A DNA stretch of 64,000 nucleotides from Morchella semilibera (lineage: Eukaryota > Ascomycota > Pezizomycetes > Pezizales > Morchellaceae), in the NCBI GenBank assembly GCA_009192285.1, contig WBVU01000010.1:1362111-1426110 (forward strand), in the 5' to 3' direction. A program made the translations under genes and the position numbers. Below, one piece after another: positions 45,701 through 57,472 of the stretch. Positions within the stretch are counted from its first letter, which is position 1. Every line of letters begins with the position of its first letter. The notes under the pieces are model-generated. The model did not search any database. It worked only from the letters and a program-made list of their open reading frames with translations, and was not told where the DNA came from.

Positions 45701-48700
45701 GACAGACGTCAGATTCAGTATTTTCGGGCCGGGTCTCACAAGAAGTGTCGAAAGCACAATCTCCACCTGTCTTGGTCCTGCCGGACCGGCCGATTGGGAG
45801 TGTGTCTTGGTCTCTCGTGGCAAGATTTCTTTTTTTCACATTTTTTTCTAATGGGACTTGTACGCTCTGTGTTGTGAATACATGACGCTCATACCTGTGT
45901 CGTAGATCTCAAAGGGTGGTTATATCACCAGGCGTCAGGCTATCTGTACTCAACTGTCTGCTGTCGATGGAAATGAAACCCATTTGCGGCAACTACATGT
46001 AACTAACGTAGGGGTTTTTTTTAAATGCATATTATGATACAGATATTTGTTTCGGAGGTTTTTGAATATGCTAGTAATTCTGCATCTGATAAATCGCATA
46101 AAAGAGCTGCCTGTATGTCTATATGTCAGTCCGTACCTCTGTTCGTGGGACCCAAAAGTTTGTTGTGACCTTGATGTCCTGAAGTTAGCCTTGGGCTTGC
46201 GGCAGGCTCCATCATCTAGATCTCTGGGCCGGTGCCGATGATCAATCCCGAACTCATACGTGCGTCCTCTCAGACGTTTCGCTCCGCCTTGCAATTTGGA
46301 AGGTTCCGTTTCGTTCCTCCGTGCTCTGTTTGGGGAGCCCCACAGGACGTTTCCGTCCCTATTTTCCGAGGGAGAAAATTTGTTAACGGAATCCGCTAGC
46401 TTCCTCCGAGAGTGGCATGATCCGCGAAAGATGTCTTTTGAGATGCTCTAAAAAAATTTAAACAACTACTAGCAACCAATCGGAATCCACGGCTGGAAGA
46501 TGTGTAAGAAGCTGCCTCCCATCTCCGGCCTTAGACCTACATTCTAGCCATTAGGGACTAGGACTTTTACCCTTTTGAAGCCCCAGCTTTACTCTAGACT
46601 CGGTACTTTACAGAGTCTGGTAGAATTATTGCGAAAGTGGGTCCCCCGCGACCCGATAATTCCATTGGCTCTTGAAAGGATTTTTGCTAGGAGCACGGAC
46701 CAAGAAACCCACTCTATTAGCTCTGACTTTCGCATTAATTCTACCAGACTCTGTACAGGCCCAAACAAGTCTCGGGTGGGAGGGACGTTTTCTCTCGTTC
46801 CTTGCAAGGGGACCGTTGTTTCTGATACCCAGAAAGGGAAGTGCGCCTGCTATCCATTTGATAGTCGTAGCCGGACCGCAGCCCGGGGCCCTTATCTAAA
46901 TTTCGTTTGGACTAGCGCCAAGATCTCCCGCTTCTGAGGCTCTCAAAAAGCTTGTTTCTCCACAGTCACAGCAGCAGCATCACGTGGTGACTAGCTGGTT
47001 GGAGCGAGTCCTCCCCAACCATAGGCCATGGATGGGTGATTTACCTTGGGCAGGGGAGGGGCCTGAGAATTCCTTAAAGGAGAGCAAATAACAGAAGTTA
47101 TGGGCTATTGTACGGGGAAGTCTAGCGCGGCTAAGACCCTATATATCTCCTCGGCTCTCTTCGCAGGAAGCTGATCCCAGACTCCCATGTAGGTAGATGT
47201 AGGTACATGTACTCTAGGTACATGTATGTCCGTATGTCTCCCCAAGCCCTTCAACTGCCGCGACAGTCGATCTCTGAGCGCTCGGGTTGAAGACTCCCTT
47301 TTTGCCCCCTCTTGGTGTCGTGAAGTGAGTTGTCTCTTACACACTTTTCAACCCCCATAACCATAACCCAGTACATAACGCCTCCCTACCGCAGATCTAG
47401 ATAACGAGGCCCTCTTTCGGTAATCAGCGAAGGGGAAGTACGTCCATATCGGTTTCATGTTTTCCTCTCTATATTTCAGATTTGTAACAGCAGCAGCAGC
47501 AGTTGTGCAGTTCAAAACCCTTTGTGTATCCTGAATTGTACCTACCCTCCTCTACAGTGTGGGAGGAGTGGCTCGGCGAATTCCATGTATATGTAGGGAT
47601 GCTTGGCTCTCTTGGTACTGGACCTCCACGCGTCCCTTGGGGGTGAAAGGGTGGGATGAGAGAGGAAATCGTATCAATCACCTCGGAAAGTAAGGAAAAC
47701 ATCTATCCGCGCTCCCAAAAAGGTTTTTTTGTCTAATAAACACTATCCGTGCCTTTTCACACTCTCAGTGTTCGCACAGGCCCCGAAGGGGGAAAAAGAA
47801 ATGGATCATATCTCAGAGCATCAGCACCATACGATCTGGGCGGCCGCGTGGACTGCTAACTCTAGTTCTATATACGGATTGACATGACACTTGGGTTCAT
47901 TGCTGGCAGTGGCAGTGGTAGTGGCCAGAACCCGATTGGGGGTCATCGTCTGTGGGACGGGATATTTTTTCGTGAACCGATTTCGGAGCCCGACCAAGAA
48001 GAGCTTATACCTAGCCGATAATGCTTTTTCCATTGATGCACTGCACAACTATCCGAACGTCGTGATCAGGCATTGCATCCCACCTGACCCAACAGATTGT
48101 CGTTCCCTATTCTCGTTCCCCATCACTGCGTCCTATTTACCCCCCTCTGTTAAAGCTGAGTGGACCGAATGGGTATGTATGTACTCGTGAGATTATTCGC
48201 CTGCCTGACTAAAGATATACTCACGGCGGTTACCCATAAGAGAGGTTACGCGTACAGATGCATGTTACCGTTATCCTACATGTCAAGTACCCAAGTTTAT
48301 AGTAATTGTAGTACTTTGTAGAACCAACATTGCAGTGCTTACAGCTTTCCTGGGCATCGCCGAGAGCTTGTAGAATACCAGCGTGACCCCACAATTATGT
48401 CATCTACGATGTCTCCCTCATTGCACCGCCTCCCAATCAATTCAAAGTCTGGGGCTTCTCCAGCAATGAGGATCTGAGCCAGAGTTACTACAAAACCGTT
48501 GATTTGACACTCGGGGGGAATAGAAAAAAGTACATTACAGGAAAGACACCCTATATCTCCCCTATGCTCCATCACCGCCGACTTTTCCCGTGATCACAAG
48601 CGATATCTCCTCGTCGTCAAAAGCTGTAACCTTTGTGCACCTACATACATAACATACATAACATACAGAAAGCTTTTATTGTGTGTGCTCCGCGGTCCCA

Positions 48701-49299
48701 CCTCCGTCTTTACATACCACACATCTAAATCGTTCCCGCTCCGCCTTTTGCTTTCGGCCCACAATTCCCGTCCCCGCCTCCATCTACTGCCTCCTGCGTC
48801 ACGTTCAGGCTTCTTGGACACCTTCCCACAGCTTAATCACTTCGTATTGAGGCATTATCCCCACGTCCACCTACATACATCAATCATCCATCCTCATCTT
48901 TCGCTATCAAGTCTCTTATATCCTTCTAGGCGGCCAAAACATCATTACCCCCACCCCCCACTTGAAACCCCGAAGAAGGAAAGGGCCCCCTGGCTCTTTG
49001 TTTTTGGCTGGTTGTCCTGATAGCCGGTGAGCCTAAGCTTCTCGGCTATCTTTCTCAGATCGTGCACCCTTTCTTGGAACTTGGGAGGTTATCGAACAAC
49101 CCTCTGTTCAGGGCAAGGTAAAAAAAAAAAAGAAGAAGAAGAAGAGGAAAAGGGGGAAGGGATCAATTCTATAATTTCCAATAAACAAAGAGGCAAAGGA
49201 AGGGAAAGCAAGAAAGGAAAGCAACAAGTGAACAATAATAATTATTAGCTCCAACAAATTCAATTACCAGCCTAGGCTTATTTTTTCTTTCTCTCTTGG
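42756..49299. other. Intergenic, 6.5 kb, no gene supported
   Basis: T-rich sequence follows the acidic gene (42800-43130). The stretch also has C or G runs (16 C at 45661-45676), TACATGTA sites (45992, 47207, 47218 region), a 143-bp inverted-repeat element (46611-46753) and a CAG microsatellite near 47492. The last few hundred bases are CT-rich and likely the promoter of the stress-protein gene. Open frames here show no family signature. Confidence 0.5.
46611..46753. mobile_element. 143-bp MITE-like element with about 29-bp inverted ends
   Basis: The ends CAGAGTCTGGTAGAATTATT and, on the other strand, CAGAGTCTGGTAGAATTAAT continue into GCGAAAGT on both sides. TA flanks each end. The interior is about 85 bp. 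It is a different family from the CAGTACC and GGCGGACAC elements but shares the CAG start and TA flanks. Confidence 0.75.
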
Positions 49300-50692
49300 A
49301 TGACTTCCCCTCCTAAACAAGCGGCAGCAGCAGCAGGAGAACTCGCCGAGAAGAACGGAGCTCGCCCAGCTTCCATATCCTGGGCAAACGTCCCTGAAAC
49401 AACTTTCTCTGAGGGTCGACGACGTCGTCAATCGTCCTTAGCCTCAAGTACAGGCAGTGGAAGCGTGGGAAGTGTGGGAAGCTTAGGTGGTGTATTACCG
49501 AGCGCATCCGGGGGTTCTAGGGCTACTCGCCAGAGATCGCTATCGTCTCCGCCTCCGCCTCCGTTCGTCTAACCCTCCCCCTCACTGGTCATTTTTTTAC
49601 CTCACCTTACCCCCCCGCATTCTCCACCCCCCCCCCCCTTGGCATTCCCTTCATTTCCCCTCAGTCATATACCCAATAATCGCGAAGCTATGTCTGCGAG
49701 TGACGTCGGACTAACACATATCAACCTGCCCGTGGACAATAGTACCTTTTTGAAACGAGTCTCTTTCGACACCTTCGATAACAAGGATGCCTCTGATTTT
49801 TCGCTCACGCTGAAATCAAAGCACAAGGACTATGCCTACACCCGACGATCGCGCACTTTTCTCTGCGGTACAGATCAGAATGATTATTCGGAATTCGCGC
49901 TCGAGTGGCTCATCGACGAGCTTGTCGATGACGGGGACGAAATCGTCTGCTTGCGTGTCGTCGATAAGGACAGTAAAATGAGCAGCGATTCTGCATTGCA
50001 GGAAAAGCAGTACCGACAAGAGGCCAAGAAGCTCTTGGGTCAAATCATAGAGAAGAATGAGGAGGACAAGACAATTTCCATCATCTTAGAGTTCGCCGTT
50101 GGGAAAGTACACGAGACGATCCAGAAAATGGTACGACCTTCTGATACCCCCGCACATAACGTTGTGTGTTGTGTTGCGTGACTTGACATTCTAAACACTA
50201 AAAAAAATTCTGCAGATTCATATTTATGAGCCCGTTATTTTGATTGTGGGCACTCGTGGTCGATCACTTGGCGGTCTACAAGGCCTCCTCCCAGGTTCCG
50301 TCTCAAAATACTGTCTCCAGCATTCACCGGTTCCTGTTATCGTCGTGCGACCATCATCGAAACGGGAGAAGAAGAAGGAAAAACGAAAGGCTGATCCGGG
50401 TAGAAAGGTCTACCAAGAGATATTGCAAAGCTCGGGTGAATTCATGACACACAACAACTTCAGTCATGGCGGTGTCTCTGCGATTTCAGGAATCACAGAG
50501 GGGATGTCAAACACGTCGATTAGCTCACTCGGTGAAATTAGCCCGGGAACTCAAATTGACCCAGAAGTGTCCCCAAAGACCTCGACATTTATTACCTCAG
50601 ACTCTCCCTCACCACAATCGCTCACACCAAATCCTGAGGCGACGCCTATTAACACACCGACGGAGGAGAAACAGGAGGATGGAAGCAAATGA
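49300..50692 (+). CDS. Universal stress protein (UspA-fold) family protein
   Basis: The Usp domain starts in the exon ending at 50130 (RRSRTFLCGTDQNDYSEFAL, EIVCLRVVDKDSKM, ISIILEFAVGKVHETI). It continues after an 85-nt intron (50131-50215) with IHIYEPVILIVGTRGRSLGG, LLPGSVSKYCLQHSPVPVIV and VRP. The GTRG...GSVS segment matches the nucleotide-binding loop of the family, with two extra residues. A Lys-rich stretch and a Ser/Thr/Pro-rich disordered tail follow. A separate N-terminal frame (49300-49569: MTSPPKQAAAAAGELAEKNG, Ser/Arg-rich) is probably exon 1, spliced to an acceptor CCCCTCAG near 49664, but no consensus donor in the right phase was found. Translation from an ATG at 49639 is the alternative. 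The role (stress response, possibly ATP-binding) is inferred from the family. Confidence 0.8.
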
Positions 50693-53137
50693 TTGGCATT
50701 GGGATATCATACGATAAAGATTTCCCGGGTGGCATCTATGGAGTTTTTCTTATTACTATGAGTCTCTTTCCCTCTGCTACTGCTTTTACTATTCCTTTTC
50801 ATTCCCTCTAAATTGGAAGCATACGGATAAGTGATATTACATGACCAAAGACTTCCTCTTTTTTTTTTTTTTTTTTTTTTTTTAGCTACTGTACTGCTTT
50901 GTTTTAGCTGTTTTCTTTTTCCCTTTTTTTTCTTTTTTTTTTATAGTTTTCACCTTCAATTGTAATCACTAAGACGCTGGTTTTATGCGTTGCTTTCCTG
51001 GGAATTTGCTGTAAAGTATCATAAATGGAGTTTTTAGAAGCTTCATCATTAGAGCTAGGTGTTACTTTTGGTTTCTGAGTCCTGTCCTAGTCGGATCTAA
51101 CGGACTGGGATGTACGCAACCCCGGAAATCTATTAACCCAATGCATAGTGAACTGTAATTTGGATTCGGAGACGAAAGTGCATACAGCTACATCTTGCTA
51201 TAAGAAACACAAGGGCCCTCTTATGTAGTCCAACTGTATGCAGCTTTCACCCGCGCCCCAACCATTGGCCGTGTCATGTGACCTTGAACTATATCAGCCT
51301 TTTACTTCACCCTCATCCAAAGCCTGGGTCACATCCTAGTTTCAATCGAAAACTGTCGGAAGTTAACCCCGGATATCCCGCAGTACTAGCCCGGAAACCC
51401 CACAATTCAGCCTCTTTTTCCAGGGAAAATTCTTATCCCCCTTCATATTCCCCGGCTGTTTCCAAAGAGGCTCAATTGTGGAACAGCAGAACGGAACCGC
51501 AAGCAAAACCAGACGATAACGAACGGGGAGCGGGGCGGTAAGAACGACAAGCAAATGCACAATGCGCTTTGCGGTATGATAAGCGAGAAAGGCCGGCGGG
51601 AGAGACCGTTGTAAACTTGTGTGGAACATGCAGGTTATGTTGGGGTACAGAGCGAATGCTGATCTGGGTCCTGTGCAAGCTGTACGGCCTGCCTGGAGCT
51701 ATTGGGAAATAGCTTTGTGAACTGTTAGCTGATTAGATATGTCACGCAGTGAGTGGTGCTGTGTTGGGAACCGGACGAATAATATCTGAATGCAATATAT
51801 GAGGAATATGCATAATTGGAACCAAGGGACCTCGTGTATTGCATTGTCACAGTCACAAACTTTATGGTCATAGGAGCTCTAAGCAATTTTGAAGATCATC
51901 CGGAGTGTTACATATCGTTATTCCCGGGGGTGTTTGGTCCGTGCCAGTGTTTGGATGACCGTGTCGATCACAGCACATCACTCGTTATAGCTGAGATCTG
52001 GAGCAGCAATATGTGACTGTGTTATAGCTATATAGCGGTAGTCATCAGGCCTTTGTTATATTTTGGCGCCGACTATGTACCTACTTTTAAAGCCTTTGGA
52101 TAGTTGGAACAAACGAAAGGTATTATGGCGCTTCCATAACTGCCACACCGTTTATATAACCCAGCTAGGGGGTTTGTGGCTTACTTAGACGCCGGTTTGG
52201 GGGGGGCATTTTACGCATGTACTTTGATCTTGGTAAACGACGGATTTAGGTCATGCAAGACACCCAACTGCATCATACAACCAATAGGTAGTCACTAGCT
52301 AATGATCACGCCCTTTGACAGGGCAGTTGACCCGTTTCCACGAATAGTTTGACCTCGATCCAATTTAATTCTAATATCCCTTGCGTCGTTGACCTGGCGG
52401 AGTGGGAGGAAGACCTTGGTGATTTAAAAGAAACCAACGTGAGTTCTGATTTTTTTTCTCGCATTTCTGCAGGTAACAACAAAAAGCAGGTTTTCGACCG
52501 GGTTATATTGAACGTGGGCTATTTTAGAAAAACCTATCCCGTAATGCACTCATGGGGGAGTATTTGGAACTAGAAGCAGGTGAATCGATGTATTATGGCG
52601 ATCTAATTGGATTAGATAGGTGAACCCTTTGACACTAGGAATACCCACCTCTCTTTCCAGGTAGTCGGGCGGTCAATCGGTAAACAACTGTGCTTTTAAT
52701 CCATGTAGTTAAATATCCCGATGGGAGCTTTTATGTCCTGCAAAAGCTCGCGGACAGATAACACGTATGACTAGCTGATCTATATAGAGAGTAACATATG
52801 ATAACTTTGGGAAATGATCGTCGTATATATGTTATCAGAATTGAGGAGTGGAAGGGGCGCATACACGTTAAAGGGCTGGAGTTAGGGGGGTGGGGGGAAA
52901 GACCCGTTTTGGAGATTGATGGGGAGCTGGGAACTGAAATATAAGAAGTGAATGAAGCCTAATGGGAAGAAATTGCGTTCATAAGACATGAACTTTCTAA
53001 AAGCAATTCAATAAACTTTGATAGACAATAAGCCCGCCGGGGGGTTGGTTTCGTTTATTTGGAAAGATGTTAAAGGCATCATTAGAATACAGTATGACAA
53101 AACGGAGTGAATTAAGCCGGCGTCCCGGGGGGGTACT

Positions 53138-53298
53138 GTACCAATACCGTACTCTTACCGCATTACTAGATGCACTCCTGGGAGGTATGGCTATCCTAAG
53201 ATCCTGACTTTCTTACAAAGATTATCATACCCCTAGGAGTTCGTCTAGCATATTGAGAGTACGGTAGTGACCCCACCCCCTTTTTGTTACTCCAGAAA
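53138..53298. mobile_element. Hairpin element related to the CAGTACC family, copy E
   Basis: The right end reads, on the minus strand, GAGTAACAAAAAGGGGGTGG followed by TCACTACCGTACTCT. The left part repeats TACCGTACTCTTACC and ACTCCTGGGAGGTATGG, which pair with the right half. The left terminus is degraded and preceded by a G run. Confidence 0.5.
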
Positions 53299-53549
53299 GC
53301 CTCCATGCTTACGTAAGTGTAGCATATGGGGATATTAGTCTTCATGGCCATCGCCACTGTACTGTATTTAGTACTGTATGGACGTGGCGCCTCTTGCCTG
53401 TGGTAGTGGTTAGGTCTTCCTACTTGTTGCTAACTGCGTGTGTATTTGATTGTTAATAGCTTATTTGGGCAATCCGTCAAAGATTCTTTCAGACATAGAG
53501 ATCCAAGATCTTAGACAGGGTAGAACGTGGGGTTGGAGATCACGATGTA

Positions 53550-53614
53550 AACTGCCTCTTTGTTGATTGATTGATTGATTGATACTTCATACATGTGTGA
53601 ACTGCCTCTTTGTT
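53550..53614 (-). mobile_element. 35-bp retroposon tail with 15-bp target duplication
   Basis: AACTGCCTCTTTGTT occurs at 53550-53564 and 53600-53614. The 35 bp between them read, on the minus strand, TGAAGTATC followed by (AATC)n. The same TGAAGTATC-(AATC)n segment is present at 28030-28060. Confidence 0.68.
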
Positions 53615-54234
53615 CGTAATTAGTAAGTTAACAACAGTAGCAATTTTATTCATAAGGTATCACTCGGTATTGATATCAAGACTTTATTTTTTGTTTAATC
53701 CATGCATTGTAAGATTTGTTAATCTGTGGGGGGGATCTAGAGGGGGCTGGTTGGTCGATCGATTGATTCATAAGAAAAAGTCGTGTCAATCTAGACTAAG
53801 AATATAACATCTTACTTTATATAGAATAATCTATATATTGACAAGATTAGTCTATCATCGAGTGATATCGTGTGAAGTATGAACCTGTTAGCTTGATCAC
53901 GACCGATATCCACATCCCGTAGGCTAGCGGGGTGGTCGGTCAAACAACGGCTCGGCCCCTATTGTCAAATAAGGACATTTTTTTTTTGCATATATATGTT
54001 TTTGGATCTATCGCCAGATATACCGTTGAAAACACTATTGGACAAACCACAGAAAGAACCAAAACCAGGGAAGAAAATATCCAAAAGAAAACCAAAAATC
54101 TACTCCGTATGAGGCCGCATTGAAATAAGTTATTACTAGGTGATAAAGTAGTTAACAGAGAAAAAGAGCATAAATGTTAGGCTTTAGAAGCAAACAACTG
54201 AAGAAGTGTGGACAAGGATTTAATGGATACCAGC

Positions 54235-55644
54235 CTACATGCAGACTTCATGATATGGTGCCCAAACTTTCTCCTTCTTCTTCCCCCTCTTTTTCCCTCC
54301 TATGCCCACACCCGTAATACTAGCGGGTTCATCTACCTCAACGAGTATCGTATCTCTATTCCGGACAACAGGTAATTCTACCTTACTGCCTGCTGTCATT
54401 TTCCCGCACTTTTTGCAGGGTGCGGAATATATAGTTGTGTAGGTTGTGAGCATCTCCTATAGAATTATTAGATAATACGCCCACTGTATAAGACACTAGA
54501 CAAGGCTACCAAAAGGAGTTGGAGATTCCCAGCGTTTGGCCTTGTAGTGATACTGCGGAGAATAGAGGTATATAGGTGGGGTGTTGCTTGCTCGGGCTTT
54601 TTCGCGTTTGTTACAGAAGAAACGATGAATCGTCTTGCAGCCGAGGATGGGTCCGAAATATCATGGGTGGGTGAACATAATGGGATGTCAATGGTGAATA
54701 GTAGATCGGCTGGTGATGGTAGTGTAATCTAGAAAGGCCACTAAAGCTTAGAGACCAAATAATCGGCTATAATCCAAGTTTCAATTACCTTGACCGTTCT
54801 TCCTAGGTCTTTCACCTCGATGTCAATCTTGAGCCCAGCACCGTTTCCCTTAAATGCTTCAAGTAATCCTTCGACGTCCTCCTCTTTCGTATCTTCCACG
54901 ACCTCTTCTTCCTCAGCCTCTTCTTCGTCACCTTCTTTCATTTCCGTGTCTTCGTCCTTCTCCTTTGTCTCTTCGATAGCTGCTTCTTCATCTGCATCGT
55001 CTGGATAGAACATGTCGTATACCGATACAGCTTGAATACCCTGGGGGTTCTTTGCTCGCGATTGGTTGGCATGTTCGAATAAGCTCGCCGAATCGACGAA
55101 TAGTTTGTTGAACGCGAGAACTTCCTCGGACGCGCCTCGAGCGCGGGTCGAAAGATCTTCATATAGTTCTGCGGCTGTGAGCACCGAGGTCAGTGGCTGT
55201 TACTTTGTCGCAACGAGGTACTATGCCCTCTGGTATTAAATATTGTGGGGTAGTAGTTAAGAGCCAGAGGCGGGAGGAGGGGGTCGGCTCACGGGAAGGA
55301 TGGCTCGTCGACAATGGCAACGTCAGCCGCGGGATCACAGTGCGAAGGCTAATCAACTACAAGGTTATGAGAAGTCGTTAGCTCCGCAGTTGACGAAATT
55401 TTTTTTTATCGAGGACGCGGAGGAGGGGAGAAATGTGGATACGAGCCTTAGAATGGAGGTCATCAAGACGCTTCAGCGCGTCTACTAATTTCTCGTCTGT
55501 CCATTCTTTAGATTCTTGGCTCTGCTGGTTTTGATTCGGATTCTGGTTTTTCTGAGGGTTCTTCTTTTGTTGAAGATGTTGCTGTTGAAGCTGTTGTTGC
55601 TGGATTGGGGGGGGGACCGCAACATTTACAGGTGGCTTCGACAT
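54235..55644 (-). CDS. MED27: Mediator complex subunit 27 (MED27)
   Basis: Exons: 55644 to about 55460, 55356-55293, 55174-54789, 54728-54510 and 54456-54235. MED27 belongs to the Mediator tail/upper-body region, which links transcription factors to RNA polymerase II in the nucleus. A Gln/Asn-rich N-terminus leads into WTDEKLVDALKRLDDLHSK and LRTVIPRLTLPLSTSHPSPA. After an acidic insert comes the conserved C-terminal zinc-binding part: LLLEMLTTYTTIYSAPCKKC, then WAPYHEVC (CxxC...HxxxC). Introns 2-4 join cleanly. The first junction does not: a GTATCC donor gives the wrong phase, while in-phase donors are non-consensus (GTCCTC, or a GC donor at AAG|GCTCGT). The acidic run in exon 3 (rich in Glu/Asp) looks like a lineage-specific insertion. 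Confidence 0.85.
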
Positions 55645-56020
55645 TATTATTATTACCGTTGTTTTTGTGTTGAGGCGAGTGCAGATCAGTTGAACAGGTG
55701 GTAGAGCTCTGAGTTTAGCGGCGGGAAGGAGGGTTGGTGGGATGTTGTTCCTGGATCCTTGGCAGTCACCCAGATACTGATTAACCTACTCACATACATG
55801 TAGTTCACAGGAAGGGTAGATGTGGTTGGGGGTATTGAAAATGTGTCTAGGGTTCTCTGATATAATTCTTATCGAATATCAATTACGTCTGTGCATTGTA
55901 ACTTTTATTCACCCTCCACGACTGTCGCTATAAAGAAACCCTAACCCTTTCCGGTGCTCTGAGCGGCGATAGCCGCGATAGAACGACATCAACTATATTT
56001 ACGGCTGCGCGTTTAATTGT
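55645..56020. other. Intergenic: MED27 promoter / enoyl-CoA hydratase 3' region
   Basis: 376 bp between the MED27 start and the hydratase stop, both genes being on the minus strand. A TACATGTA site lies at about 55795. No other signal is seen. Confidence 0.5.
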
Positions 56021-57003
56021 CTATTCCCCAGTCCATTGAGGCTTCTTCTTCTCAGCAAAAGCTGACATGCCTGAACATTATCATTGATAGCGTTAGTACC
56101 AGACCCTCAAAAATCATTCGAAATCTTACCAATCTTCTGGTCTCTTGTGGCAAATAGAGAATGAAACACCCTCCTCTCGTACTTTATACCCTCGCCCAGC
56201 CCGCTCTCCATGCTCTGGTTGACCACTTCCTTTGCTGCCTTTATTGCCAGTCTCCCATAGCTTGCAATAGTTTCCGCAGTATCTAAGGCACCCTCTACAC
56301 ACGCCTCTGGAGTTTCAAACACTCTTGCAGCAAGACCCCAGCGATCTGCCTCCTCTGCTGAAAATGTTCTTCCTGTGAGGATAATCTCCATAGCCCTAGC
56401 CTTTCCAATTGCCCATGTAAGCCTTTGAGAACCGCCGGCACCAGGGATGACGCCGAGCTTGATCTCCGGTTGTCCGAATGTGGCCTTGGGACCACAATAA
56501 AGGATATCTGCCATCATTGCGAGCTCACAGCCCCCTCCGAGGGCATATCCATTAACAGCAGCAATAATAGGGATACTGATCTGGGTGAGTTCAGACCAGT
56601 TCTTGATGAAGTCGTTTCCGAAGGCACTGGAGAAGGTAAGGTCTTTCATCTCTTTGATATCAGCACCAGCAGCAAAAGCCTTCTCACTACCGGTGATAAC
56701 GACAGCCCCAGCTTCTTTTGAAGCCTCAAAGGCTCTGAGAGCAGCATTTAGCTCAGTCATGAGAGGAGTGGAGAGAGCGTTCAAGGCTTTTGGGCGATTT
56801 AGCGTGACTGGGAAATGCTTAGTAATAGATCATTCATTGTTGCGATGGGGTCGTTTACCCTGGCCAACTCCTGGCCTGGGAGTAGAGACAATGATATGTT
56901 CATAACTAGCTTCTGCTGGCGTAGTAGACATTTGACGAACGGCTATGATACGGGGAATGGTAAATCGAAGGGTGGAAATAGGCCTGAGAAAATGAGCAAG
57001 CAT
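56021..57003 (-). CDS. ECHS1: Mitochondrial short-chain enoyl-CoA hydratase (crotonase, 290 aa)
   Basis: Exons: 57003-56859, 56807-56130 and 56070-56021, all in phase. It hydrates trans-2-enoyl-CoA in fatty-acid and amino-acid breakdown. The N-terminus is basic and hydrophobic without acidic residues for about 25 positions (MLAHFLRPISTLRFTIPRII), fitting a mitochondrial targeting signal. Core motifs: VTLNRPKALNALS, AFAAGADIKEM (oxyanion hole), NGYALGGGCELAMMADI (first catalytic Glu) and FGQPEIKLGVIPGAGGSQRL (second catalytic Glu). The last exon gives the family C-terminus MSAFAEKKKPQWTGE. Both active-site glutamates are present, so an active hydratase rather than an isomerase is expected. Confidence 0.95.
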
Positions 57004-57472
57004 GATGGAGGGCTAAGGTAAAAAGTTGGGAGGATTAATAGCAGAGATGTGAATATGAGGAGGTGGTGCATACACCTTTTCGTGGTATCTACAAATATTA
57101 GTGGAATTCACTCTAAGCTACCCCCCGTGACTCGGCGAAGGCTGCGGGGAACCGTAGGAAGCCGAGGGGAGAAGGGACACTAAGTACATACATGTTCCTA
57201 CATTAAGACTGGTGTTTACTGGAGTTCATGCAGGGTTGCTGTTGCCTGGGCAATATCGATTGCGTCACAAAGCTATTGCGAGACGGGAACTATAAGAATA
57301 CAATCCCCTTGTTTTCTGGGACAGGGCTGTGCAACATTATGTCTCTGAAGACGTTGCCTCCCACGGGAAGACTGTTCCACCTAAAATTGCTTTCCCGACA
57401 TTCTTTGCCTACAGCCTCGTCGCTCTTTTCCTTCACAAAGAAACATCAAACAGAAGAATAATAAGTCGTATC
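57004..57472. promoter_or_regulatory. Divergent promoter enoyl-CoA hydratase / RER1
   Basis: 469 bp between the two start codons. It includes a TACATACATGT site near 57186 and a pyrimidine-rich stretch before RER1. No specific binding site could be assigned. Confidence 0.45.

Larger units (their letters stand above)
50693..54234. other. Intergenic, 3.5 kb
   Basis: No gene is supported. It contains a 25-T run (50859-50883), a hairpin-like CAGTACC-related element (about 53138-53298) and a 35-bp retroposon tail with target duplication (53550-53614). The remainder is AT-rich with no visible signal. Confidence 0.5.

Noticed and set aside
54790-55008. Ser-rich plus-strand frame opposite MED27
   Set aside because: Complement of the Glu/Asp-rich MED27 insert; low complexity.
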